Part shown: piece by piece, positions 52,822 to 61,123 of the stretch
Position numbering within the stretch: the first letter of the stretch is position 1
Layout of the letters: every line of letters starts with the position of its first letter
NCBI RefSeq assembly: GCF_014202035.1
Contig: NZ_JACHFR010000001.1
Coordinates: 806,001 to 870,000, forward strand
Direction of reading: 5' to 3'
Origin: Treponema rectale
GTDB lineage: Bacteria; Spirochaetota; Spirochaetia; Treponematales; Treponemataceae
Length of the DNA stretch: 64,000 nt
Made by a program: the position numbers and the translations under genes
Notes under the pieces: generated by a model
The model's input: the letters and a program-made list of their open reading frames with translations, nothing else
Told to the model about the DNA's origin: nothing
Databases searched by the model: none

Positions 52822-52874
52822 CGAGATTCAGGTCTTTTTACCGAATGAACCTTCTATATTATGCATTTCAGAGG

Positions 52875-52903
52875 TTGTTTTTTGCAATAATCTATTCTAT
52901 ACT
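52875..52903 (+). promoter_or_regulatory. Promoter of the 52914 ankyrin gene
   Basis: TTGTTT (52875-52880) and TATACT (52898-52903), spacer 17. The -10 ends ten bases before the ATG at 52914 and no Shine-Dalgarno exists, which implies a leaderless transcript. Confidence 0.55.
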
Positions 52904-52913
52904 GAAAATAATC

Positions 52914-53822
52914 ATGAAAAAACTTATTTCAGTATTATTAATGTCGTTTCTTACTCTGCTTTCAGTACAGGCAAAAGATGCTGCAGTTGATTATGTTAAA
53001 CTTGCACGGGAAGGAACTGCAGAAGAAATAAAAGATGCCGTAAAATCAGATTCCAGACTCTACACAAGGCTTTTTGGTTCCAACAGAGAAAATTTTCTCA
53101 TGCTTCTTCTTCACGGAAACCGTTCCCTTGATATAATCAAGCTCGGCGTAATGAGCGGAATAGACGTAACTACCCTTTCAAAAGACGGACGTTCCTCCGT
53201 AATGTATGCCTGCCGTTACGTAACTGATCCGAAAGCTGTTAAATATGTCATAAAAAGCGGAACTGTTTTCGGCATAGGAATAGAAGACCGTCTTACAAAA
53301 AAAGATGATTCCGGAAAATCCTGCTTTGACTATGTAAAAGATAATCCTAACTACTCAGAAATTTATCCTGTACTTACATCATTTGCAGATGATCCTGAAG
53401 TTATTGAAAAAAAGAAACAGGAAAAAGAAGCTGCTAAAAAAGCAAAAAAAGAAGCTGAAGAAGCAAGAAAGGCAGAATCAAAACAGCAGAAGGATATTCC
53501 TGCCGCTCCGGAAGAGAATTCAGGAACAGAAGAAAATACTCCTGTTTCTGAAGATGAAAGTTCCGGGGAAGGACATCAGGAAGAAGTTCCCCAGTCAGAA
53601 GATGATTCTGATGAAGTAAAAAGAATAAGTGCCTCCCCTGCTGATAAGGTTACATATACCGTTACTCCGGTAATTGTTGCTGATGATCAGGAAAATACTC
53701 CGCAACAGAATACGGAACCGGAAAAAACAGCGGAACCTCAAAGCGTTGCTTCTGAGATTCCTGAAACCGCTGCCGCTATGGAAGAACCTGTCAGAAAAGA
53801 CCCGGTTAAAAAAAACTTCTGA
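52914..53822 (+). CDS. Ankyrin-repeat protein, N-terminal part (upstream of frame break)
   Basis: A 302-residue exported chain. A signal peptide MKKLISVLLMSFLTLLSVQA is followed by ankyrin-like repeats (about 25-155, with SRLYTRLFGSNRENFLMLLLHG and GRSSVMYACRY). A charged, low-complexity linker (about 160-300) is rich in K and E, then P and E. The frame stops just after an A8 tract at 53808-53815. The other reading frame continues with more ankyrin repeats that share the motif MYACRY, so the two parts were probably one protein of about 545 residues. The start is the ATG at 52914, which begins the signal peptide. Confidence 0.75.
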   Translation: MKKLISVLLMSFLTLLSVQAKDAAVDYVKLAREGTAEEIKDAVKSDSRLYTRLFGSNRENFLMLLLHGNRSLDIIKLGVMSGIDVTTLSKDGRSSVMYACRYVTDPKAVKYVIKSGTVFGIGIEDRLTKKDDSGKSCFDYVKDNPNYSEIYPVLTSFADDPEVIEKKKQEKEAAKKAKKEAEEARKAESKQQKDIPAAPEENSGTEENTPVSEDESSGEGHQEEVPQSEDDSDEVKRISASPADKVTYTVTPVIVADDQENTPQQNTEPEKTAEPQSVASEIPETAAAMEEPVRKDPVKKNF

Positions 53823-54540
53823 CAACTATAAAACTTATAAAAATACTTACTTATATGATTTTGCCCTTTCTTCGGAAGAAACAGCTGCAGAGGAAGAAAA
53901 AAAGCCGTTTACCGTTGCAGAGCCAAATTCTGCTGATAAAAACGGGGTTACCCTTCTTATGAAGGCAGCAAAAGCAGGAAATGACTGGGATGTTGAAAAC
54001 CTGCTTAAAAGCGGTGCAGATCCAAATTTAAGGGATAAAGACGGATGGTCTGCCTTAATGTATGCCTGCCGCTATCAGAACAGCCTGAACATCGTAACTA
54101 AACTTATTGATAAGGGTGCACATATAAGGGTTCGCAACAAATATAATGCTACGCCTTTACTCATGGCTTCAGATTATTCCCAGAATCCGCAGATACTTAA
54201 AATTCTTTTGAAAGACCGGACTATTACTGAAGATGAAGTTTACAGAGCATTTATAATGACCGTTACCAGTAACCAGGGAGAAAACCACGTAAAAGAAGCA
54301 AAAATGCAGGTTTTTCTTGATATGGACATTCCTCTCAACAGACTCTGGAAAGGAAAAACACCTCTTATGTATGCCGCTCAGTACGGAACTTCAACGCATA
54401 TCATAAAACTCCTCATGGACAAAGGTGCCAAGCCTGGAATACAGGATCATGACGGCAAAACAGCATTTGATTACGCAAAGCTTAATTCAAATTTGACTCA
54501 TGATGACATATACTGGTCACTCAACAGTTCAGCCCGTTAA
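53809..54540 (+). CDS. Ankyrin-repeat protein, C-terminal part in the +1 frame
   Basis: A 243-residue continuation in the frame one base ahead, joined at the A8 tract. It starts KKTSDNYKTYKNTYLYDFALSS, then has at least four ankyrin repeats (DKNGVTLLMKAAKAGN, DGWSALMYACRYQN, KYNATPLLMASDYSQN, KGKTPLMYAAQYG). No plausible start codon with a ribosome site is found at the junction. Frame changing at A8, by ribosomal or transcriptional slippage or by strand-to-strand length change, would make the full protein. A sequencing error is also possible. Confidence 0.65.
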   Translation, partial: KKTSDNYKTYKNTYLYDFALSSEETAAEEEKKPFTVAEPNSADKNGVTLLMKAAKAGNDWDVENLLKSGADPNLRDKDGWSALMYACRYQNSLNIVTKLIDKGAHIRVRNKYNATPLLMASDYSQNPQILKILLKDRTITEDEVYRAFIMTVTSNQGENHVKEAKMQVFLDMDIPLNRLWKGKTPLMYAAQYGTSTHIIKLLMDKGAKPGIQDHDGKTAFDYAKLNSNLTHDDIYWSLNSSAR

Positions 54541-54549
54541 GGAAACGCA

Positions 54550-55119
54550 ATGAGAATCACAGGTGGAAAATTAAAAGGCAGGCTAACCCGTACTCCCTAC
54601 GGAAAAATGGCAATAAGACCGGCCATGGACCGAATGAGGGAATCTATTTTTGATATAATAGGACCTTTTCTTGAAGGAAAATCTTTTCTTGACCTGTTTT
54701 CAGGATCAGGTACAATCGCAATAGAAGCTGCTTCTCATGGTGCTGATAAAGTTACTCTGTGTGAAATGGATAAATCAAAGGCAAAAACTGTTTTTGAAAA
54801 TGTAGCGATGACGGAAGAATTCGGAGTAAGGATTAAATGCCATTTCATGGCTGTAGAACTGTTCCTGAAACGCTGCAAGGATTCATTCGACTATATATTC
54901 CTGGATCCGCCCTTTCCCTATAAGTTCAGAAAAGATCTTATTGAGACGATAGACAGGCGGGGTCTCTTAAAGGAAAACGGAACCCTGTTGATTCATTTTC
55001 CGGCAGAAGATCCTCTTCCTGAAGAAACGGAAGGACTTGTTCTGAAAGATAAAAGAATTTACGGAAGATCCATAGTTCATTTTTATACAACTAAACAAAA
55101 ACTTGACAAATCAGAATAA
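54550..55119 (+). CDS. rsmD: 16S rRNA (guanine966-N2)-methyltransferase
   Basis: A 189-residue SAM enzyme that methylates G966 of 16S rRNA. The start MRITGGKLKGRLTRTP, RPAMDRMRESIFDI, the SAM motif FLDLFSGSGTIAIEAASHGA and the catalytic DPPF followed by PYK are diagnostic. Length is normal. It lies nine bases after the ankyrin gene, preceded by AAGGAAACG. Its end runs into the next gene's possible TTG start. Confidence 0.93.
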   Translation: MRITGGKLKGRLTRTPYGKMAIRPAMDRMRESIFDIIGPFLEGKSFLDLFSGSGTIAIEAASHGADKVTLCEMDKSKAKTVFENVAMTEEFGVRIKCHFMAVELFLKRCKDSFDYIFLDPPFPYKFRKDLIETIDRRGLLKENGTLLIHFPAEDPLPEETEGLVLKDKRIYGRSIVHFYTTKQKLDKSE

Positions 55120-55144
55120 CAAGTTAAACTTTAATTATAGTTAT

Positions 55145-55486
55145 ATGGATGATAATTTAAAAAAACGGATTGAACAAAAACAAGGCTCTGCAGGTTTTAT
55201 AAAAACCACTGATTTTCAGACCGTTCCCCTTTCTGACCAGCAGAAAGTAGCCCTGAACAGAAGAGCTAACGCCCTTTTTAACGAGGGTAAGTTCGATATG
55301 GCTGAACGCATCTATGTTACTACCGGATATTCTGACGGATTAAGCCGGACCGGCGACAGGTATCTTGAAAAAAAAGATTATCTGAATGCCATCAGAATGT
55401 ATACTCTTGCACATAATCAGAGAAAAAGCGCTCCTATTATTGAAAAAATAGCGTCCGTCGTTTCTGTCATGCTGAAAGACGAATAG
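55145..55486 (+). CDS. Small TPR-like helical protein, unknown
   Basis: A 113-residue cytoplasmic protein I cannot name. After a short polar start (MDDNLKKRIEQKQGSAG) it has helical pairs LNRRANALFNEGKFDMAERIYV and GDRYLEKKDYLNAIRMYTLAHNQ, resembling two TPR units. The ATG at 55145 has no Shine-Dalgarno; an upstream TTG at 55103 is less likely. It lies 11 bases before a longer TPR gene and probably works with it. Confidence 0.65.
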   Translation: MDDNLKKRIEQKQGSAGFIKTTDFQTVPLSDQQKVALNRRANALFNEGKFDMAERIYVTTGYSDGLSRTGDRYLEKKDYLNAIRMYTLAHNQRKSAPIIEKIASVVSVMLKDE

Positions 55487-55497
55487 CGAGGTAAAAA

Positions 55498-56649
55498 ATG
55501 AAATCAGAAAATGAAGAAGAATTCGGCATAAGCCAGGAAGATTTTATTGAACAGAATACAGCTGACGATTCAACAGCAAAAGAAATTAGTGAACTTTCTA
55601 AAAGAGGTTATCAGCTTCTAAAGGAAAATCTTACACAGGATGCAGTAGATGCTTTTTCACAGATCCTCGATATAGAAGCTAACAACAATTATGCCCTCGT
55701 CGGTCTGGGTGACTGTGAACGTAAAAGAGGGAATTTTAATCAGGCCATAAAGCATTATACGAAATGTCTTGCCTGTCATCCGGGTAACAACTACGCCCTC
55801 TTCGGTCTGGCAGACTGCTATAAAGCCCTGAATCAGTTTCATAAAGCAATTGAAATCTGGGAACAGTATCTTATTCATGATGACAGGAATATTACAGTCC
55901 TTACACGTGTTGCTGATGCATACAGAAAAATTCGTGATTTCAGAAAATCAAAGGAACTTTACCTTCAGGTTCTTGACATGGAGCAAAACAATGCCTATGC
56001 ACTTATAGGTCTGGGACACCTTCATTACGATTTCAAGGAATATAAGGATGCACTGTATTACTGGACAAGAATGCTTGATGCACCTCCTTCTCATGTTGAT
56101 ATTCGCGTACTTACTTCCATTGGTAACTGCCATAGAAAACTCAAGACTTTTGAACAGGGACTTCCTTATTTTGAAAGGGCTCTGGAGATGGATCCTAATA
56201 ATTTTTATGCCCTTTTTGGAATTGCCGACTGCTACCGTGGAATGAACCAGCAGTACAGGTCAATCGATTACTGGAACAGAATTCTTAAAATTGACCCGAA
56301 AAATAAAGTAATCCTTACAAGGACTGGAGATGCTTACCGCAATCTCGGTGACTATAAAACTGCAGCAGAATATTATGACCGTGCAATGAATATCGATTTT
56401 GATATTTATGCAGCAATGGGACTGGCACTTATCTGTAAGGGAGAAGGAAACTACGAGGAAGCAGCCAGACGTTTTGCAGGACTCATTCGCGATGACGAAA
56501 AAAATTACCGGCTTTATATTGATCTGGCCGACTGTTATATGAAAATGAACCGTAAGGCAGATGCTGTCTCTACTTTGGAATCATTTCAGCGGTTCGGAAT
56601 AAAAAATCAGAATGTAAATGACCTGCTTGCAAAAATAAAGGGGGAATGA
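55498..56649 (+). CDS. Multi-TPR-repeat protein
   Basis: A 383-residue protein made mostly of about nine TPR units, each 34 residues, such as ALVGLGDCERKRGNFNQAIKHYTKC, ALFGLADCYKALNQFHKAIEIWEQ and ALFGIADCYRGMNQQYRSIDYWN. The first 30 residues are acidic and lack a signal peptide, so it is cytoplasmic. TPR arrays are protein-binding scaffolds, and the partner is not known. The near-regular repeats (residues 35-375) share the motif ADCY. GAGGTAAAA precedes the ATG. Confidence 0.85.
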   Translation: MKSENEEEFGISQEDFIEQNTADDSTAKEISELSKRGYQLLKENLTQDAVDAFSQILDIEANNNYALVGLGDCERKRGNFNQAIKHYTKCLACHPGNNYALFGLADCYKALNQFHKAIEIWEQYLIHDDRNITVLTRVADAYRKIRDFRKSKELYLQVLDMEQNNAYALIGLGHLHYDFKEYKDALYYWTRMLDAPPSHVDIRVLTSIGNCHRKLKTFEQGLPYFERALEMDPNNFYALFGIADCYRGMNQQYRSIDYWNRILKIDPKNKVILTRTGDAYRNLGDYKTAAEYYDRAMNIDFDIYAAMGLALICKGEGNYEEAARRFAGLIRDDEKNYRLYIDLADCYMKMNRKADAVSTLESFQRFGIKNQNVNDLLAKIKGE

Positions 56650-56666
56650 TTTAATCATACCCCGTT

Positions 56667-57704
56667 ATGTCAGAAAAAATAATTCTTTCAGGTCTTTTTC
56701 CTCAGGAAATATGCGAAAAACTTTCCCTTAAGCAGGCTTTTCGCGCAAAGCAGATTTATCAATGGATTTACAAAGGTGCTTCTTCTTTTGAACAGATGAA
56801 AAACCTCGACAAAGAAACAAAGGCTGTTCTGGAAGAAAAAGCTCAAATATATTCCTCAACAATATCAAAAACCCTGCGGGATCCGGACGGAACTATAAAA
56901 CTTCAGATTACACTTAACGACGGCCGTGCCATAGAAACAGTTCTTCTTACAGACAAGGAAGGCCGGAAAACTGCCTGCGTTAGCTGTCAGGCCGGATGTG
57001 CCATGAAATGTGCTTTCTGCCAGACAGGCCAGCTCGGACTTGGAAGAAACCTGACTGCAGGAGAAATCGTAGAAGAATTCATGTACATGGAAAAAGAAGC
57101 CGGTACTTTAGACAACATTGTATTTATGGGCATGGGGGAACCCATGCAGAATCTTGATGCAATAAGAAAAGCTGTCGCCGTCCTCACTGATAAAAACGGA
57201 AGGGCTTTGAGTTCAAGACGAATTACCTTAAGTACCAGCGGAATAATCAGCGGAATCTATGATCTTGCTGACAACGGCCCGAAAATGAGACTGGCAATAT
57301 CCCTTACAACTGCAGATCCAGACCTGAGAATGGAACTGATGCCTGTAACAAAAGGAAATCCTCTTCCTGAACTGAAAAAAGCAATTTCTTATTATGCACA
57401 AAAGACAGGACAGAGGGTAACTCTTGAAGCGGCACTGCTTTCCGGAAAAAACACAGGTGAAGAAAGTGCGGCAAGAATGATTGAATTTGCAAAAGGTCTT
57501 GACGTTTACATAAACCTTATTCCCTGGAATCCTGTTCCCGGACTTGATTTTAAAACTCCTGACTACAAAGAATGCGAAAGATTTGTTTCTATTCTGGAAA
57601 AAAACAGGATAAACGTTAATCTTAGAAAAAAAAGAGGCACAAAAATCGGAGGTGCCTGCGGCCAGCTGGGAAGATCAGCGGTGGAGAAAGATGAAATTTC
57701 TTAA
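56667..57704 (+). CDS. rlmN: 23S rRNA (adenine2503-C2)-methyltransferase
   Basis: A 345-residue radical-SAM enzyme that methylates A2503 in 23S rRNA and A37 of some tRNAs. The cluster motif CAMKCAFC (CxxxCxxC) lies after CVSCQAGC, and SAM blocks GMGEPMQN and SLTTADPDLR are present. The catalytic cysteine is in GGACGQLG near the C-terminus. Length is normal. It follows the TPR gene by 17 bases with no good Shine-Dalgarno. Confidence 0.95.
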   Translation: MSEKIILSGLFPQEICEKLSLKQAFRAKQIYQWIYKGASSFEQMKNLDKETKAVLEEKAQIYSSTISKTLRDPDGTIKLQITLNDGRAIETVLLTDKEGRKTACVSCQAGCAMKCAFCQTGQLGLGRNLTAGEIVEEFMYMEKEAGTLDNIVFMGMGEPMQNLDAIRKAVAVLTDKNGRALSSRRITLSTSGIISGIYDLADNGPKMRLAISLTTADPDLRMELMPVTKGNPLPELKKAISYYAQKTGQRVTLEAALLSGKNTGEESAARMIEFAKGLDVYINLIPWNPVPGLDFKTPDYKECERFVSILEKNRINVNLRKKRGTKIGGACGQLGRSAVEKDEIS

Positions 57705-57727
57705 AAAAAACTCCAATATCTCAAGAC

Positions 57728-57756
57728 TTGAAAGATTACAATTGTCTTCATATAAT
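57728..57756 (+). promoter_or_regulatory. Promoter of the HMA-like gene
   Basis: TTGAAA (57728-57733) and perfect TATAAT (57751-57756), spacer 17. It lies 31 bases before the ATG at 57788, leaving room for a leader with GAGGTGAG. Confidence 0.7.
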
Positions 57757-57787
57757 AGAACGAATATATAAATTAGTGAGGTGAGCC

Positions 57788-57988
57788 ATGCAGAAAAAAA
57801 TTTACGTTGCTGGAATGGATGATGATGGAACGGCTGCAAAAGTTGATGCTGCAGTAAAAGCAGTTGCAGGAGTTACTTCTTGTGTTTCTACAGCTGCAAA
57901 ATGTCAGGTCTGCGTAGACTTTGACGGAGCATCAGAAGATGCAATCAATGCTGCCATTGAATCTGCCGGCGTAACTGTTTTAGGCTGA
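57788..57988 (+). CDS. Small HMA-like domain protein without the canonical CxxC
   Basis: A 66-residue protein with the beta-alpha-beta-beta-alpha-beta pattern of heavy-metal-associated domains. The metal-binding loop, normally GMxCxxC, here reads GMDDDG (9-14) and has no cysteine. A CxxC instead occurs at C39-x2-C42 on the third strand (AAKCQVCVDF), and another cysteine is at 32. Either it is not a copper chaperone or it binds metal in a new place. A clear promoter and ribosome site precede it. It stands alone. Confidence 0.65.
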   Translation: MQKKIYVAGMDDDGTAAKVDAAVKAVAGVTSCVSTAAKCQVCVDFDGASEDAINAAIESAGVTVLG

Positions 57989-58022
57989 TTTAATTACTAT
58001 TTAATAAAGATTATATACAATC

Positions 58023-58973
58023 ATGAAAATTACAATTCTTGATGGAAACGCCCTGAATCCCGGAGATCTCAGTTATGAGGTTTTTGAAAAATTCGGGGCT
58101 GTTTTTGTTTATCCACGAACAGAAGAAAAAGATATCATTAAGCGCATAGGTGACAGTGATGCAATCCTTATGAATAAAATCAGGATTACGGAAGAAATAT
58201 TATCTGCCTGCCCTAACCTCAAATATATTGGAATTCAGGCCACAGGTTACAATGTTGTTGATCTGGATGCCTGCAGAAAGCACAATGTTACGGTAACTAA
58301 TGTTCCTTCCTATTCTACCGCAGCAGTAGCCCAGCATGTTTTTGCCCTCATAACCGCCTTTACAAACAGAGTTAAAGAACATTCAGATTCAGTTTTTGAA
58401 GGAAAATGGTGTACTTCAAAAGATTTCTGCTACTGGAATTCACCGCTGTATGAGCTTGACGGAAAAAAGATCGGAATTGCAGGCTATGGAAACATCGGCT
58501 CACGTGTTGCTGCAATTGCAAAAGCTTTCGGAATGAAGGTTGTTACGGTAAATAAAAGTTCCCGCTCTGACAGGGACGGAATTGAAGCCGTAGGTCTGGA
58601 CGGTCTTGCAGGTTGTGATTTTATAAGTCTTCACTGCCCCCTTACAAAAGAAAATGAAGGTATGTTCGATAAAAAACTTCTCTGCAAAATAGGAGGGCCT
58701 TCTACAATCCTTATAAATACAGCAAGAGGCGGATTAATCAATGAAGAGGATGTTGCATGGCTTTTAAATAATGACCTGCTGAGGGGCTACGGAGCTGACG
58801 TTGTAACGGAAGAACCTATGAATCCTTCTAATCCACTTTTAAAGGCTAAAAACTGCATTCTGACGCCTCATATTGCATGGGCTCCCTTTGAAACCCGGCA
58901 GAGGCTTCTTGATATAGTTTTCTCAAACTTTAAAGCCTGGATTGACGGAAAACCTGAAAATACCGTTTCCTGA
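58023..58973 (+). CDS. D-isomer-specific 2-hydroxyacid dehydrogenase
   Basis: A 316-residue NAD-dependent dehydrogenase of the glycerate/hydroxypyruvate reductase group. The Rossmann motif GYGNIGSRVA lies at about 154-163, RNINTARGGLINE-type INTARGG follows, and the catalytic residues fall in NTARGG, VTEEPM and LTPHIAWA. The substrate could be hydroxypyruvate, glyoxylate or a branched 2-keto acid. TATATA ends five bases before the ATG with no Shine-Dalgarno. It precedes leuCD-type genes by 75 bases, perhaps in the same metabolic context. Confidence 0.9.
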   Translation: MKITILDGNALNPGDLSYEVFEKFGAVFVYPRTEEKDIIKRIGDSDAILMNKIRITEEILSACPNLKYIGIQATGYNVVDLDACRKHNVTVTNVPSYSTAAVAQHVFALITAFTNRVKEHSDSVFEGKWCTSKDFCYWNSPLYELDGKKIGIAGYGNIGSRVAAIAKAFGMKVVTVNKSSRSDRDGIEAVGLDGLAGCDFISLHCPLTKENEGMFDKKLLCKIGGPSTILINTARGGLINEEDVAWLLNNDLLRGYGADVVTEEPMNPSNPLLKAKNCILTPHIAWAPFETRQRLLDIVFSNFKAWIDGKPENTVS

Positions 58974-59047
58974 AAAGGCTTGTCATACTTGCCGAAAAAA
59001 AATACAATAAACAAGTTATTTTTAATAGAAACATTCGAGGTAGATTT

Positions 59048-60334
59048 ATGGGAAAGACAATAGCTCAGAAAATTTTTGAAGCTCATATGGTTGAACAGCC
59101 ATTCCCTGGAACAAACGTTCTTAAGCTTGACAGAGTATTCTGTCATGAAATTACGACTCCTATTGCAATTAATGATCTTATGGAACGCAATAAGGACAGA
59201 GTTTTTGACCCGACAAAAATCAAGGCAGTAATTGATCATGTTACTCCTGCAAAAGATTCAAAATGCGCCCTTCAGGAAAAGATTCTCCGTGAATGGGCTG
59301 ACCGCAATAACATTCAGGATTTCTTTGACATCGGAGCAAACGGTGTATGTCATGCAATTTTCCCGGAAAAAGGATTTGTACGCCCGGGATTTACTGTAAT
59401 CATGGGTGACAGCCATACCTGTACTCACGGTGCATTCGGTGCATTTGCTGCAGGCGTAGGAACAACTGACCTTGAAGTTGGTATTCTTAAGGGAGTTTGT
59501 TCTTTCCGTGAACCAAAGGCAATTAAATTCATCCTTAACGGAGAACTTAAACCTGGTGTTTATGCAAAAGACGTTATTCTTTATATAATTGGACAGATTG
59601 GTGTAAACGGTGCAACTAACTGCGTAACAGAATTTACTGGTCCTGTAGTAGATAAAATGTCAATGGAAGAACGCATGACAATCTGTAACATGGCTGTTGA
59701 AGCAGGTGCTACAAGCGGAATCTGTTTTCCGGATATGACTACAGTAGATTACCTCTGGCCTTTCATCAAAGACGAATTTGCAACAAAAGAGGATGCCCTT
59801 AAAGAATATTCTAAATGGATTGATGACGAGGATGCTGAGTATGAGAAAGTTTATACTTATGATCTTTCTACACTTGAACCTCTGTGTACTGTTGAATACA
59901 AGCCTGATCAGATCAGAAAAATTTCAGAAATGAAAGGAACAAAAGTAAATCAGGTTTATATCGGTTCATGTACAAACGGACGTATTTCTGACCTGCGCAT
60001 TGCTGCTCAGATTCTTAAAGGTCATAAACTTGCAAAAGGTGTACGCGGTATCGTAAGTCCTGCTACTCCGCTTATATATAAGATGGCCCTTGATGAAGGT
60101 CTTATTTCCATTTTCATGGATGCAGGTTTCTGTGTAACTAATCCTACCTGTGGTGCATGTCTTGGAATGTCAAACGGAGTTCTTGCAGAAGGAGAAGTCT
60201 GTGCTTCAACGACAAACAGAAACTTCAACGGACGCATGGGTAAAGGCGGAATGGTTCACCTTATGAGCCCTGCAAGTGCTGCTGCTACAGCAATTACAGG
60301 AACTATTGCAAATTCAGAACTTTATAAGGGCTGA
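59048..60334 (+). CDS. leuC: Aconitase-superfamily dehydratase large subunit (LeuC/DmdA type)
   Basis: A 428-residue Fe-S dehydratase large subunit. Size fits the archaeal-type LeuC/homoaconitase/dimethylmalate dehydratase (about 420), shorter than proteobacterial LeuC (about 465). Visible blocks are DHVTPAKDS, GDSHTCTHGAFG, and the cluster cysteines in GSCTNGRISD and TNPTCGACLGM. The pair with leuD, 87 bases downstream, forms one hetero-dimer. No leuA or leuB lies nearby, so isopropylmalate is likely but not certain. GAGG ahead of the ATG. Confidence 0.85.
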   Translation: MGKTIAQKIFEAHMVEQPFPGTNVLKLDRVFCHEITTPIAINDLMERNKDRVFDPTKIKAVIDHVTPAKDSKCALQEKILREWADRNNIQDFFDIGANGVCHAIFPEKGFVRPGFTVIMGDSHTCTHGAFGAFAAGVGTTDLEVGILKGVCSFREPKAIKFILNGELKPGVYAKDVILYIIGQIGVNGATNCVTEFTGPVVDKMSMEERMTICNMAVEAGATSGICFPDMTTVDYLWPFIKDEFATKEDALKEYSKWIDDEDAEYEKVYTYDLSTLEPLCTVEYKPDQIRKISEMKGTKVNQVYIGSCTNGRISDLRIAAQILKGHKLAKGVRGIVSPATPLIYKMALDEGLISIFMDAGFCVTNPTCGACLGMSNGVLAEGEVCASTTNRNFNGRMGKGGMVHLMSPASAAATAITGTIANSELYKG

Positions 60335-60354
60335 TTTTTTTCTATACAATTTTA

Positions 60355-60398
60355 AGCAGACATCTGCTATAATAAACTATCCGGCTTTAGTCCGGATA
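60355..60398 (+). other. Two hairpins between leuC and leuD
   Basis: AGCAGA-CA-TCTGCT (60355-60368) and TATCCGG-CTTTAGT-CCGGATA (60378-60398, 7-bp stem) lie in the gap. No T-run follows, so they do not look like terminators. They may stabilise or space the transcript. Confidence 0.55.
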
Positions 60399-60421
60399 AC
60401 AAAACTTAAAGAGGAATAAAC

Positions 60422-60955
60422 ATGAAACAGTTTGGTGGACAGGTTCTTTTCTTGGATCGCTCAGATATTAATACTGACGAAATAATTCCTGCTAAATATC
60501 TTACTGAGAATACAAAGCAGGCTCTTAAACCTTACCTGCTTGAGGACCTTAAGCTTGACGGATTCAACCCGAAGTCTGATATTGCAGGTAAAAAAGTAAT
60601 CATTACAAGAGAAAACTTCGGATGCGGTTCTTCTCGTGAACATGCACCATGGGCTCTTGAAGTAAATGGTATTTACACTGTAATTGCAATAAATTTTGCC
60701 CGCATTTTCAGGCAGAATATGTATAACTGCGGTCTTCTCGCTCTTGATATGAGCAAAAAAGATATTGACGATATGTTCCGTACTTTTGCAGACAAGGATA
60801 CAGAATGTAAGATTGAAGAAAAAGAAGACGGTACATGGAAAGTTAAACTTATTGCCGGCTCTCTTTCTAAAAGCTACGTATTTAAGCTTGAAGGTTTTGA
60901 AAAAGCCCTTATTGAAAATGAAGGCTGGATTGGATACGCAGATAAAAATTACTAG
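60422..60955 (+). CDS. leuD: Aconitase-superfamily dehydratase small subunit (LeuD type)
   Basis: A 177-residue swivel-domain subunit. RSDINTDEIIPAKYL and the loop ENFGCGSSREHAPWAL (with GxGSSREHAP contacts) are diagnostic. It completes the active site of the large subunit encoded ahead. AAAGAGGAATAAAC precedes the ATG. A strong terminator follows. Confidence 0.9.
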   Translation: MKQFGGQVLFLDRSDINTDEIIPAKYLTENTKQALKPYLLEDLKLDGFNPKSDIAGKKVIITRENFGCGSSREHAPWALEVNGIYTVIAINFARIFRQNMYNCGLLALDMSKKDIDDMFRTFADKDTECKIEEKEDGTWKVKLIAGSLSKSYVFKLEGFEKALIENEGWIGYADKNY

Positions 60956-60975
60956 AATCTGAATTCTATAGAAAT

Positions 60976-61030
60976 AAGCCCTGAGAAAAATGAAGCGTAC
61001 TTTAAGCAGCTTTAATTTTACTCAGGGCTT
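60976..61030 (+). terminator. Terminator after leuD
   Basis: A perfect 10-bp stem AAGCCCTGAG with CTCAGGGCTT, holding a smaller AAGC...GCTT hairpin, is followed by TTTTA. Confidence 0.85.
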
Positions 61031-61048
61031 TTTATTTAGGTTTTAATA

Positions 61049-61110
61049 CAAAACCTAAAAACGGCTGTGTCAAGGCTTTAAGTGAAACGTGCCTTGACCA
61101 GACGTATTTT
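61049..61110 (+). repeat. Decayed copy C of the palindromic repeat
   Basis: CAAAACCTAAAAACGG then GTCAAGGC...GCCTTGAC then GACGTATT matches copy A (3571-3630) with several changes, in the same orientation. The GTCAAGGC stem (61069-61076 with 61091-61098) is perfect while the loop has changed. A 10-bp hairpin TTTAGGTTTT lies at 61035-61059 where copy A has its second hairpin. Confidence 0.75.
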
Positions 61111-61123
61111 AATAAGCACTATT

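Noticed and set aside
53674-53808. Start of the second ankyrin frame at 53674
   Set aside because: The first 45 residues are an arginine/lysine-rich shadow of the first frame with no ribosome site; the real ankyrin sequence starts at the A8 junction.
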